Assembly (NCBI RefSeq): GCF_031846485.1
Contig: NZ_JAVRHQ010000004.1
Coordinates: forward strand, 124,001 to 188,000
Source: Autumnicola tepida
Lineage (GTDB): Bacteria; Bacteroidota; Bacteroidia; Flavobacteriales; Flavobacteriaceae
Direction: 5' to 3'
Length of the DNA stretch: 64,000 nucleotides
Shown: positions 42,223 through 50,860 of the stretch, one piece after another
Numbering within the stretch: the first letter of the stretch is position 1
Layout: each line of letters starts with the position of its first letter
Notes under the pieces: generated by a model
Database searches by the model: none
Told to the model about the DNA's origin: nothing
The model's input: only the letters and a program-made list of their open reading frames with translations
Position numbers and translations under genes: made by a program

Positions 42223-43011
42223 ATGGATCCACTATTAGAAACCGCAATAAGGGCTTCGGTTGAAGCAGGAAAAAAGATCCTTGAAGTATATGAGCAGGAA
42301 GATTTCGGGATTCAGCAAAAAACAGATAATTCCCCCCTTACAAAAGCCGATATGGCCGCGCATAATACCATTACGTCCTTTCTTGACAAAACGGGAATCC
42401 CAGTGCTTTCTGAAGAAGGAAAACATGCTCCTTATGCCGAACGCAAAAAATGGCCACGTCTCTGGATTGTAGATCCTCTGGACGGTACTAAAGAGTTTAT
42501 AAAGAGGAACGGGGAGTTTACGGTTAACATCGCCCTGATAGAGGATCTGAAGCCAATCCTGGGGGTAATTTATGTTCCTGTGCTAAAGCAGCTTTATTTT
42601 GCAGAAAAGGAAACCGGGTCTTTTATGGTTGAGGATATTTCTGAAACAACCAATATAGAAGAAATAACTTCTGAAGCTAAAAAATTACCAATAGCAGTAG
42701 AGAATAAAGAATACACTGTGGTCGCCAGTAAATCACATCTTTCCGCTGAAACTGAAGAGTATATCAGTTCCCTTAAGAAAATGCATGGCGAGGTAAAAGT
42801 GGTTTCCAAAGGCAGTTCTCTTAAGTTGTGCATGGTGGCTGAAGCTAAGGCCGATGTTTATCCGCGTTTTGGGCCTACTATGGAGTGGGATACTGCTGCC
42901 GGCCATGCTATTTGTACCTTTGCCGGAAAAACGTTGACTGATTATGAATCCGGCGAAGAAATGCTATATAACAGGGAGGAGTTAAAGAATGGCTGGTTCC
43001 TGGTAAAATAA
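42223..43011 (+). CDS. cysQ: 3'(2'),5'-bisphosphate nucleotidase
   Basis: 262 aa of the inositol-phosphatase superfamily. VLSEEG and WIVDPLDGTKEFIKRNGEFT (metal-binding DxLDGT) at about 81-100, and the last metal Asp in MEWDTAAGHAI at about 222-232. CysQ hydrolyses PAP, the by-product of PAPS use, to AMP. Its pairing with cysC suggests active PAPS turnover. Possibly co-transcribed with the upstream decarboxylase gene, 117 bp away. Confidence 0.9.
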   Translation: MDPLLETAIRASVEAGKKILEVYEQEDFGIQQKTDNSPLTKADMAAHNTITSFLDKTGIPVLSEEGKHAPYAERKKWPRLWIVDPLDGTKEFIKRNGEFTVNIALIEDLKPILGVIYVPVLKQLYFAEKETGSFMVEDISETTNIEEITSEAKKLPIAVENKEYTVVASKSHLSAETEEYISSLKKMHGEVKVVSKGSSLKLCMVAEAKADVYPRFGPTMEWDTAAGHAICTFAGKTLTDYESGEEMLYNREELKNGWFLVK

Positions 43012-43055
43012 ATTTTTAAACAGCTAATCGCTTTTAAGCTTAGAGTAAACAGGAG

Positions 43056-43933
43056 ATGAAAGGAATAATTTTAGCAGGCGGTTCCGGCACCCGTCTTTAT
43101 CCGGTTACCAAAGGGGTTTCAAAACAACTTTTAAATATTTATGATAAACCTATGATCTACTATCCCCTGTCTGCATTAATGCTTGCGGGGATAAGGGATA
43201 TCCTGGTTATTTCCACCCCTGGAGATCTGCCTAACTTCAAAAACTGCTGGGAGATGGTGCCGGTCTCGGCATAAACTTTCAGAATAAGGTACAACCCAGC
43301 CCGGATGGCCTTGCCCAGGCTTTTATAATTGGAGAGGAATTTATTGGAGATGATGATGTATGCCTGGTGCTGGGAGATAATATTTTCTACGGACATGGCT
43401 TTAGCGGCCTGCTGAAACAATCCCGGCAACACGTAGAGACGGAGCGGAAAGCCACCGTTTTCGGCTATTATGTTAATGACCCGGAAAGATATGGCGTGGC
43501 CGAATTTGATAAGAATGGCAATGTGATTAGCATTGAAGAAAAACCAAAGCAGCCAAAAAGCAATTACGCAGTTTCGGGCTTATATTTTTATCCGAATTCT
43601 GTGGTGGAGATCGCGAAGCAGGTTAGGCCGAGTAAGCGGGGAGAGCTGGAAATTACTTCAGTAAATGTAGAATATTTAAGACAGGGCAATCTTAAAGTAG
43701 AACTCATGGGCCGCAGATACGCCTGGCTGGATACCGGGACGCATGAATCTATGCTGGAAGCTTCTAATTTCATACACACAATAGAAAAAAGACAGGGTTT
43801 AAAGGTGGCCTGTATAGAAGAGATCGCTTACGAAAAAGGCTATATTAATAAAGAAGATTTAAAAGCCTTAGCCATGCCTTTAAGGAAAAATGGCTATGGA
43901 AAATACCTGCTGGATAGGATTAAAAGAAAATAA
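43056..43933 (+). pseudogene. rmlA: Glucose-1-phosphate thymidylyltransferase, frameshifted
   Basis: N-part (MKGIILAGGSGTRLYPVTKG, then SKQLLNIYDKPMIYYPLSAL) is in one frame to 43274 and the rest (LGDNIFYGHGFSGLL, VEYLRQGNLKVELMGRRYAW, EEIAYEKGYI) in another. The break is at about 43236: AAC TTC AAA AAC reads as AAC TTT CAA AAA if one T is restored, which brings back NFQKLLGDG and continues through GINFQNKVQPSPDGLAQAF. With this base the protein would be about 292 aa, the normal size. Either a real single-base loss or a sequencing error; the broken rmlB next to it favours real decay. Confidence 0.85.
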
Positions 43934-44281
43934 AATTGTCCGGGTTTTTGTAACCTAATAACTTTAATGTTTAAGCTGAAAATTTTACAGTTACAGAAAG
44001 TGATCCTCTGGCTTAAGGCCTGAAGATTAAAACAGGTAGTTCGGTGTTATTAGAAAATAAGGAATCTAAAGGCTAAAGCTCCTGGGGCTAACAAGTCCTG
44101 AGGGGAAGACGCGGCTTTTAAGCAACTGCCGCTCTTTTCAGGTTATTTCTGTAAAAATTATCTTTGCAGGGCAGGAACCTGTTATTAAGTTCCTTAAGAA
44201 ATGTTGAGAACGGCCATTTTCACAGCGGGATTAATTAATTATATAATAGGAGGAAGTAGAATTCTGAGGTAATTAAAAGCT
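43934..44281. other. Gap between rmlA and rmlB relics
   Basis: 348 bp without a gene or clear repeat. In working dTDP-rhamnose clusters rmlC and rmlD usually lie close by; neither is found here or elsewhere in the window. Confidence 0.45.
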
Positions 44282-44845
44282 ATGTCAAAAAAAAGAAACA
44301 TTCTGGTAACCGGTGGGGCCGGCTTTATAGGTTCTAATTTTATACCCTGTTTTCTGGAATCTAATCCCGTGCTGAATGTTATTAACCTGGACCTGCTTAC
44401 CTATGCAGGGGATGAGGCCAATCTAGCAGAGGTGAAGGATAATGACAGGTACATGTTTGTAAAAGGAAATATCTGTGACCGGAAGCTGGTAGAAGATCTT
44501 TTTCGGGCGCATGACATTTCGGGGGTGGTTCATCTTGCTGCGGAATCCCATGTTGATAATTCCATTCAAAACCCGGGGGTATTTATAGAAACCAACGTGC
44601 GCGGCACGTTTTGCCTGTTGGATGTGGCTTATAAATACTGGATGAAGGGGCCATTTAAATATAAAGAAGGCTATGAAAATAGCCGGTTTCTTCATGTCTC
44701 TACAGATGAGGTTTTTGGCAGCCTTGGAGAAACAGGCTTTTTTACAGAAGAAACAGCTTATGCGCCAAATTCTCCCTATTCTGCCAGCAAAGCCGGGTCT
44801 GATATGATCTCCGTTTGTCCGTTTAAGTTAGCATTTGTCTGCTAA
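44282..44845 (+). pseudogene. rmlB: dTDP-glucose 4,6-dehydratase, truncated
   Basis: The first about 177 residues are normal: NAD motif VTGGAGFIGSNFI, HLAAESHVDNSI, LHVSTDEVFGSLG and SPYSASKAGSDM with the catalytic YxxxK. After SDMI the frame changes to unrelated SVCPFKLAFVC and stops, where the family goes on with about 170 residues of substrate-binding domain. The break is sharp, as from an insertion or deletion with junction at about 44812. The product would not be active, since most of the sugar-binding part is missing. Confidence 0.88.
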
Positions 44846-45424
44846 GTTAAATCTCCATTCTGATTTCACCACCTGATTGGAACCTGATATCGATTTTTCG
44901 CTTTAAAACTCCAACGGCTTAACTATCAGCTCAGTACTTCGTAGGATTTTTCTTTCTACTTTTGAAATACAGATGAAATTTTTTATTTCTAAATCCTAAT
45001 ATTCTCCGTTTAAGTGTCTTTTATTCAATCTTCAAAAAAATAAAAAACATTCATTTTTAGAAGCTGTCGCTGTCTTTTTCTTTAAAAAACTCTTCAAAAA
45101 TTTAATATTTGAAAATCTCAAATTAAGAAATCTTTAATTCTTAAAATTTTCTAAAAATTTTTAGCCATGTTAGTTAAAAAAATTAACAAGAAAGCATTGA
45201 CAGGAATACAAAAAATTATAGTTTTGTCCGCTCAAAGAAGCACAGGGATTATTTTTTCCACAAAGGAAGTAAAGGCCGGTTTCTTAAAAAAATATAAAAA
45301 TTTTTCTGTGAGAGCCCAATGGGACTTGCAGCGGCGAAGCCATGAAAAGCGCTTTGCAGGTAATAGATTAAAAGCTTGCATTTTTTTGCCAACCCTACTC
45401 GGCAGAAGTAAAACTTAACCTACA
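44846..45424. other. Decayed gap behind truncated rmlB
   Basis: About 580 bp, AT-rich. The 83-codon frame at 45167-45418 is Lys/Phe-rich, has no domain and is probably chance. CTCCGTTT occurs at the rmlB break and again near 45005, a possible trace of an insertion that left, but no IS sequence is recognisable. Confidence 0.4.
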
Positions 45425-46465
45425 ATGTCTTCAGTAATTCACGTCCTGCTCACAGGCGGGGTTGGGAGCAGGCTATGGCCTCTCTCCAGGCATTCACGGC
45501 CTAAACAATACCTAAACATTTTTTCTGAAAACACAGCGGGTGCCGGTGCTGAAAAGCATGGGCAATCCCGGAACCTGTTTGAACTGGCAATAGAGCGAAA
45601 TGCTGCTCTTTCAGATCGGCTTATGGTTGTTGGAAACCAGGGCAACCGGCAGTTATCTGAAGATAGTCTTTATAAGTTAAAACTTACAGATTATACCGAT
45701 GTTGTGGAAGCTGCCCCTCGTAATACCGCTGCGGCAATTGCTTTTGCTGCCTTCGCTTCGGCTAAGGAGGATGTTTTGCTGGTCACCCCGGCAGATCATA
45801 TTATTAAAGATGGTCCGGGGTATTCAGGTGCCATTAAAGAAGCCATAAAACTTGCGCACAGGGATGTTTTAGTCACTTTTGGAGTGGCTCCAAACAGGCC
45901 CGAATCCGGTTATGGCTATATAGAGCATAAAGGCCAGGATGTTATTTCCTTCAGGGAAAAGCCCAGTGTGGAAACCGCCAGGGACTTTTTGAGACAGGGG
46001 AATTTTTTGTGGAATAGCGGGATGTTTTGTTTTAAGGCAGGGGTTTTTCTTGAGGAGTTAAAGGAACTTAGCCCTGTACTTTTTGAGAAGGCCAAACTGG
46101 CCTGGCAGCAAAATAAAGAAGGTAAATTGCCTCTGGAAGCTTCTATGGAAATTCCTTCGGTAAGTGTGGATTATGCCGTGATGGAAAAGAGTGATAAGAT
46201 TAAGGTAATTAAAGCGGAGTTTGAATGGAGTGATATGGGCAGTTTTGAAGCGGTGTATGATTACCTGAAGGAGCAGGGCCACCCGGTGGATGTCAATGGT
46301 AATATGGTGTTAGGTTCAGATCGCCATACCGCCTTTGTGGGGCTGGGGAACTGTATTCTTGTTTCTACCAAAGATGCCCAGCTGGTATTGTCCAAAGCCG
46401 AATCGCAGAAGGTAAAGGATGTGTATGTGGAGTTAGAAAAAAATAGTCCGGATTTAATCCATTAG
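45425..46465 (+). CDS. manC: Mannose-1-phosphate guanylyltransferase
   Basis: 346 aa, the monofunctional length (no isomerase domain). GTP-binding LLTGGVGSRLWPLSRHSRPK (about 8-27), LLVTPADHIIKD near residue 120, and SFREKPSVETA near 177-187. It makes GDP-mannose for Gmd and Fcl behind it. A 28-codon relic of a sister gene is at 15073. No phosphomannomutase is in the window, so this must come from elsewhere. Confidence 0.9.
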   Translation: MSSVIHVLLTGGVGSRLWPLSRHSRPKQYLNIFSENTAGAGAEKHGQSRNLFELAIERNAALSDRLMVVGNQGNRQLSEDSLYKLKLTDYTDVVEAAPRNTAAAIAFAAFASAKEDVLLVTPADHIIKDGPGYSGAIKEAIKLAHRDVLVTFGVAPNRPESGYGYIEHKGQDVISFREKPSVETARDFLRQGNFLWNSGMFCFKAGVFLEELKELSPVLFEKAKLAWQQNKEGKLPLEASMEIPSVSVDYAVMEKSDKIKVIKAEFEWSDMGSFEAVYDYLKEQGHPVDVNGNMVLGSDRHTAFVGLGNCILVSTKDAQLVLSKAESQKVKDVYVELEKNSPDLIH

Positions 46466-46658
46466 AAATGGAAAATATTTTCCTGCCTTAACTGCATAAA
46501 AATTTAGCCAAAACCGGTGATCTGTTGCCCCCGGTTTGCCCCAACTCTGGAGTAGAAAACAGTCGCCGGCCTGGCTATTTGTAGCAATGCGGGAAAAGAG
46601 ATTAGATTGTAAAACCAAAGAAGAAATGTTTTATAACCGGAATCAAAATTTAAAAACT

Positions 46659-46693
46659 GCTTATCGCTTACAGCTTTAAGCCTATAGCTTTAA
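46659..46693. repeat. Five heptad repeats (GCTTANN-like) before gmd
   Basis: Units GCTTATC, GCTTACA, GCTTTAA, GCCTATA, GCTTTAA run head to tail and end 1 bp before the ATG of gmd. A similar array precedes ugd. Confidence 0.6.
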
Positions 46694-46694
46694 A

Positions 46695-47810
46695 ATGAAA
46701 AAAGTAGCATTAATCACCGGGGTGACCGGTCAGGATGGAGCCTATTTAAGTGAATTTCTTCTTAAGAAAGGCTACATTGTACACGGGCTTAAAAGAAGGG
46801 CCTCTTTGTTTAATACAGACAGGATCGATCATCTGTACCAGGATCCCCATGAAGAAAACAGGAACTTTATTCTTCATTACGGGGACATGACCGATAGTAC
46901 CAATCTTATCCGTCTTATCCAGGAGATACAGCCGGACGAGATCTATAACCTCGCGGCGATGAGTCATGTGCATGTTTCTTTTGAAACCCCGGAATATACC
47001 GGGAATGCCGATGGCCTTGGGACTTTGCGTATCCTGGATGCGGTAAGGTTGCTCGGGCTTGAGAAGAAGACCAGGATCTATCAGGCTTCCACTTCCGAGT
47101 TATATGGGAAAGTACAGGAAGTGCCACAAACCGAAACCACTCCTTTCTATCCTCGCAGCCCTTATGCGGTTGCCAAGATGTATGCCTACTGGATCACGGT
47201 AAATTATCGTGAAGCTTATGGCATGTATGCCTGCAACGGGATTTTGTTTAACCATGAATCTCCACTAAGGGGCGAAACATTCGTTACCAGGAAGATCACT
47301 CGTGCCGCGGCAAGAATTGCACTAGGTTTGCAGGATAAATTCTATCTCGGGAATCTTGATGCCCAAAGGGATTGGGGCCATGCCAAAGACTATGTTCGTA
47401 TGATGTGGATGATCCTTCAGGCTGAAGAAGCTGAAGACTGGGTGATCGCCACCGGGAAAACCACTCCCGTCCGGGATTTCGTAAGAATGGCTTTTGCTGA
47501 AGTGGGAATTGAACTGGAGTTTAAAGGTGAAGGCGTAGAGGAAAAAGCTTATGTGAAATCCTGCAGCAATCCGGACTTCCAGTTAGAGGAAGGTAAAGAA
47601 GTATTAGCTGTAGATCCACAATATTTCCGTCCCACCGAAGTAGACTTACTAATAGGGGATGCTTCCAAAGCCAGGAACAAACTCGGCTGGGTTCCGGAAT
47701 ACGATCTAAAGGACCTGGTCAAAGATATGATGTCTAGTGATGTGGAATTGATGAGAAAGGATCAGCATTTAAAAGAAGGTGGTTATAAAATCCTAAACTA
47801 CTTCGAATAG
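46695..47810 (+). CDS. gmd: GDP-mannose 4,6-dehydratase
   Basis: 371 aa, full length. NADP motif ITGVTGQDGAYLSEFLLKKG (about 7-26), KRRASLFNTDRIDHLY, the catalytic YPRSPYAVAKMYAYW (YxxxK at about 155-159) and FNHESPLRGETFVTRKITRA, the substrate loop of Gmd. It converts GDP-mannose to the 4-keto-6-deoxy form, which Fcl (48349) turns into GDP-L-fucose. An inserted GxxExxY gene separates the two. Confidence 0.95.
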   Translation: MKKVALITGVTGQDGAYLSEFLLKKGYIVHGLKRRASLFNTDRIDHLYQDPHEENRNFILHYGDMTDSTNLIRLIQEIQPDEIYNLAAMSHVHVSFETPEYTGNADGLGTLRILDAVRLLGLEKKTRIYQASTSELYGKVQEVPQTETTPFYPRSPYAVAKMYAYWITVNYREAYGMYACNGILFNHESPLRGETFVTRKITRAAARIALGLQDKFYLGNLDAQRDWGHAKDYVRMMWMILQAEEAEDWVIATGKTTPVRDFVRMAFAEVGIELEFKGEGVEEKAYVKSCSNPDFQLEEGKEVLAVDPQYFRPTEVDLLIGDASKARNKLGWVPEYDLKDLVKDMMSSDVELMRKDQHLKEGGYKILNYFE

Positions 47811-47821
47811 TAAGGCTTAAA

Positions 47822-47892
47822 CACAGAGAGCACAGAGGAATGCACAGAGGTCACAGATAAAAACTCGGCGCAACTCTGGGCCTAACTCAGTG
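47822..47892. repeat. Left flank repeat of the GxxExxY cassette
   Basis: CACAGAGAGCACAGAGGAATGC (47822-47843) is inverted, with changes, at 48290-48313 (GCAACCTCTGTGGCACTCTG). The following AACTCTGGGCCTAACTCAGTG is also similar in direct orientation to 48314-48334. Confidence 0.5.
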
Positions 47893-47909
47893 AACACCGT
47901 GGTTAGATA

Positions 47910-48284
47910 ATGCAGCACATAAATAAAATAACAGAACAGATCCTAAAATGTGCTTTCAAGGTACATTCTGAATTAGGTCCTGGTTTATTAGAAAGTGCTT
48001 ACGAAGAATGCCTCTGTTACGAGTTGAAACAATCCGGTTTAAGTGTTGAAAAACAAAAAACTTTACCTCTTGTTTATCATGAAGTCAAGCTTAACGCAGG
48101 ATATCGTATTGACATCTTAGTAGAAGGTTCGGTTGTGGTTGAGATAAAATCTGTGGAAACCTTAAATGATGTGCACACTGCACAAGTGCTGACATATTTG
48201 AAGCTATCCAGGTGTAAAATTGGATTGCTTCTTAATTTCAATGTTGCCTCTTTAAAAAATGGAATTAAAAGATTAATAAAATAA
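47910..48284 (+). CDS. GxxExxY protein
   Basis: 124 aa. The name-giving motif is GPGLLESAYEECLCYEL at about 23-39. YRIDILVEGSVVVEIKSVET at about 68-87 looks like a PD-(D/E)xK nuclease core (D...ExK). The family is very widespread in Bacteroidetes, often as an insert between genes of other pathways, with no settled function. Here it splits gmd from fcl and is flanked by related CACAGAG-type repeats, which suggests that gene and flanks move together. Confidence 0.85.
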   Translation: MQHINKITEQILKCAFKVHSELGPGLLESAYEECLCYELKQSGLSVEKQKTLPLVYHEVKLNAGYRIDILVEGSVVVEIKSVETLNDVHTAQVLTYLKLSRCKIGLLLNFNVASLKNGIKRLIK

Positions 48285-48289
48285 CCCAA

Positions 48290-48335
48290 AGCAACCTCTG
48301 TGGCACTCTGTGCCGAACTCCGAGGAACTCAGTGG
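48290..48335. repeat. Right flank repeat of the GxxExxY cassette
   Basis: GCAACCTCTGTGGCACTCTG is the inverted partner of the left flank and AACTCCGAGGAACTCAGTGG is a direct partner. It ends 13 bp before the fcl start. Confidence 0.5.
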
Positions 48336-48348
48336 TTGACTATCTAAT

Positions 48349-49299
48349 ATGAACAAGAACATCAAGATATACATCGCCGGACACAAAGGAATGGTAGGTT
48401 CAGCCATCTGGCGCAAGTTGGAGGCTGAAGGATATACCAACCTTATAGGCAAAGCTTCAAAGGAGCTGGATCTTCGCGATCAGCAGGCTGTAAAGAGATT
48501 TTTTGCTGAAGAAAAGCCTGAAGTGGTCATAGATGCGGCGGCCAGGGTTGGTGGAATTCTTGCCAACAATGATTACCCCTACCAGTTCCTGATGGAAAAT
48601 CTTCAGATCCAGAATAACCTCATTGATGAAGCCCACAAAACGGGGGTAGAAAAATTTATTTTTCTGGGCAGCTCCTGTATCTACCCTAAACTGGCTCCCC
48701 AGCCTTTAAAAGAGGAGTACCTGCTTACCGACAGCCTGGAAGCTACTAACCAGTGGTATGCCATAGCCAAGATCGCCGGGGTTAAAGCCTGTGAAGCATT
48801 AAGAAAACAGTTCGGGAAAGATTATATAAGCCTGATGCCTACTAATCTTTACGGGACACATGATAATTTTGACCTGAAGACTTCCCATGTGCTTCCGGCC
48901 ATGATCAGGAAGTTCCACGATGCAAAGGAGAACGCTCATGTGCCTGTAGAACTGTGGGGTTCAGGCACGCCTATGAGGGAATTCTTATTTGTGGATGACC
49001 TTGCAGATGCCGTGTATTTTGGCCTCAATAATAAATTAGCAGATAACCTGTATAATATAGGAACGGGAACAGATCTTACGATAAAGGAACTGGCAGAACT
49101 TATACAAAAAACCGTAGGGCACAAGGGGGAGATTATCTGGGACAGCAGTAAGCCGGACGGCACCCCGCGTAAACTGATGAACGTGGATAAAATGAAAAAT
49201 GCCGGCTGGCAAGCCTCAACCACCCTGGAAGAAGGAATAAAGAAAACTTACCAGTGGTTCCTGCAAAATAACGGGAAATATAAACAGGTAAAATTATAA
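48349..49299 (+). CDS. fcl: GDP-L-fucose synthase
   Basis: 316 aa. IAGHKGMVGSAIWRKL is the NADP motif (about 7-22), FLGSSCIYPKLAPQPLKEEY (about 105-124) and NQWYAIAKIAG (YxxxK at about 137-141) are typical for the epimerase-reductase WcaG/Fcl. It makes GDP-L-fucose from the Gmd product. Together with ManC and Gmd it completes the path from mannose-1-phosphate. Confidence 0.94.
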   Translation: MNKNIKIYIAGHKGMVGSAIWRKLEAEGYTNLIGKASKELDLRDQQAVKRFFAEEKPEVVIDAAARVGGILANNDYPYQFLMENLQIQNNLIDEAHKTGVEKFIFLGSSCIYPKLAPQPLKEEYLLTDSLEATNQWYAIAKIAGVKACEALRKQFGKDYISLMPTNLYGTHDNFDLKTSHVLPAMIRKFHDAKENAHVPVELWGSGTPMREFLFVDDLADAVYFGLNNKLADNLYNIGTGTDLTIKELAELIQKTVGHKGEIIWDSSKPDGTPRKLMNVDKMKNAGWQASTTLEEGIKKTYQWFLQNNGKYKQVKL

Positions 49300-49328
49300 A
49301 CATTTAGTATGGAGGCTTTAGGTAATTA

Positions 49329-49363
49329 GCTTTACGCTTAACGCTTAGAGCTTATAGCTTTAA
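49329..49363. repeat. Five heptad repeats (GCTTANN) before ugd
   Basis: GCTTTAC, GCTTAAC, GCTTAGA, GCTTATA, GCTTTAA head to tail, ending 2 bp before the ATG at 49366. It matches the array before gmd, and a shorter one (43023-43044) precedes rmlA. Confidence 0.65.
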
Positions 49364-49365
49364 AA

Positions 49366-50760
49366 ATGAAGATTAAAAATATTTGTTGCATAGGAGCAGG
49401 ATACGTAGGTGGCCCCACCATGGCGGTTATTGCTCAAAAGAACCCGCACATTAACGTTACTGTGGTTGACATTAACGAAAAACGCATCGCAGCCTGGAAT
49501 GATGAGGATGTGGAGAATATTCCAATCTATGAACCCGGTTTATCTGCAGTGGTAAAGGAAGCCAGGGGCACGAACCTGTTTTTCTCTACAGATGTTGATG
49601 CTGCTATAGATAAGGCCGATATGATCTTTATCTCAGTAAATACTCCAACCAAAACCTATGGGGTTGGTAAGGGAATGGCTGCAGATCTAAAGTACATTGA
49701 ACTTTGTGCTAGGCAGATCGCTGAGGTGGCCAAGGATAATAAGATTATCGTAGAAAAATCAACCTTGCCGGTAAGAACTGCCGAGGCTTTAAAGAGCATT
49801 CTTGATAATACCGGGAATGGAGTAAATTTCCAGATCCTATCCAATCCGGAATTCCTTGCAGAAGGAACTGCAGTGGAAGACCTATTAGATCCGGATAGGG
49901 TTTTAATAGGAGGAAATGTGAATACTGAAGCAGGAAGAGAAGCCATGCAAGCTTTAGTGGATGTTTATGCTCAATGGGTGCCTCAAGAACAAATTCTGAC
50001 GACTAATGTCTGGTCTTCGGAATTATCAAAATTAACTGCAAATGCATTTCTAGCCCAGCGTGTCTCAAGCATCAATGCCATGAGTGAGCTTTGTGAACAT
50101 ACGGGGGCTGATATCAATGAGATATCCAAGGCGATAGGAATGGATTCACGTATTGGTCCAAAATTCTTGCAAGCTTCTATTGGTTTCGGTGGAAGTTGTT
50201 TCCAAAAGGACATTCTTAACCTGATTTATATTGCTAAATCGTACGGCTTAAACGAGGTAGCTGATTACTGGGAGCAAGTGATCATCATGAATAATCATCA
50301 AAAAAGAAGATTTGCAGAGAAAATTGTCAAAACATTATTCAATACCGTTTCAGGTAAAAAGATTGCTCTTTTTGGCTGGGCCTTTAAAAAGGATACCAAC
50401 GACACTCGTGAATCAGCTGCGATCTATGTAGCAGATTATCTTTTAAATGAGCAGGCAGAGATCGTAGTTTACGATCCTAAGGTATCCGAAGAGCAAATCT
50501 ATTCTGACCTGAATTACTTAGGAACAAGAAGCGAACAGGAAAATAGAAAGTTGGTTACTGTAGTAAGGGATCCTTATCAAGTTTGTGAAGAAGCTCACGC
50601 AGTGGCAATATTAACAGAGTGGGTTGAATTTAAAGAATTGAACTGGCAGAGTATTTATGATAATATGTTAAAGCCTGCATTCTTTTTTGATGGAAGAAAA
50701 TTACTCAATAAAAGAAAAATGGAAGATTTAGGTTTTAATTTTTATATGATAGGAGAATAG
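49366..50760 (+). CDS. ugd: UDP-glucose 6-dehydrogenase
   Basis: 464 aa, of the longer eukaryote-like type. CIGAGYVGGPTMAVIAQKNP (NAD motif about 7-26), SVNTPTKTYGVGKG near residue 90, EKSTLPVRTAEAL near 128, NPEFLAEGTAVEDL near 160 and the catalytic Cys in GFGGSCFQKDILNL near 270-283. It oxidises UDP-glucose to UDP-glucuronic acid, the substrate for the decarboxylase at 41143 and perhaps itself a donor. The C-terminal FGWAFKKDTNDTRESAAIYV binds UDP. Confidence 0.95.
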   Translation: MKIKNICCIGAGYVGGPTMAVIAQKNPHINVTVVDINEKRIAAWNDEDVENIPIYEPGLSAVVKEARGTNLFFSTDVDAAIDKADMIFISVNTPTKTYGVGKGMAADLKYIELCARQIAEVAKDNKIIVEKSTLPVRTAEALKSILDNTGNGVNFQILSNPEFLAEGTAVEDLLDPDRVLIGGNVNTEAGREAMQALVDVYAQWVPQEQILTTNVWSSELSKLTANAFLAQRVSSINAMSELCEHTGADINEISKAIGMDSRIGPKFLQASIGFGGSCFQKDILNLIYIAKSYGLNEVADYWEQVIIMNNHQKRRFAEKIVKTLFNTVSGKKIALFGWAFKKDTNDTRESAAIYVADYLLNEQAEIVVYDPKVSEEQIYSDLNYLGTRSEQENRKLVTVVRDPYQVCEEAHAVAILTEWVEFKELNWQSIYDNMLKPAFFFDGRKLLNKRKMEDLGFNFYMIGE

Positions 50761-50860
50761 TTAGTTGATAAACAAAACTTCAGATCATTTTTAATTCAAA
50801 TAGATCGTCCTATTCTAATTATTAAATTTAAAGAAAATAATTTAGTTTCAATTATGCAAT

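Noticed and set aside
45167..45418. 83-codon Lys-rich plus frame before manC
   Set aside because: Composition like noncoding AT-rich DNA, no family and no coupling to neighbours.
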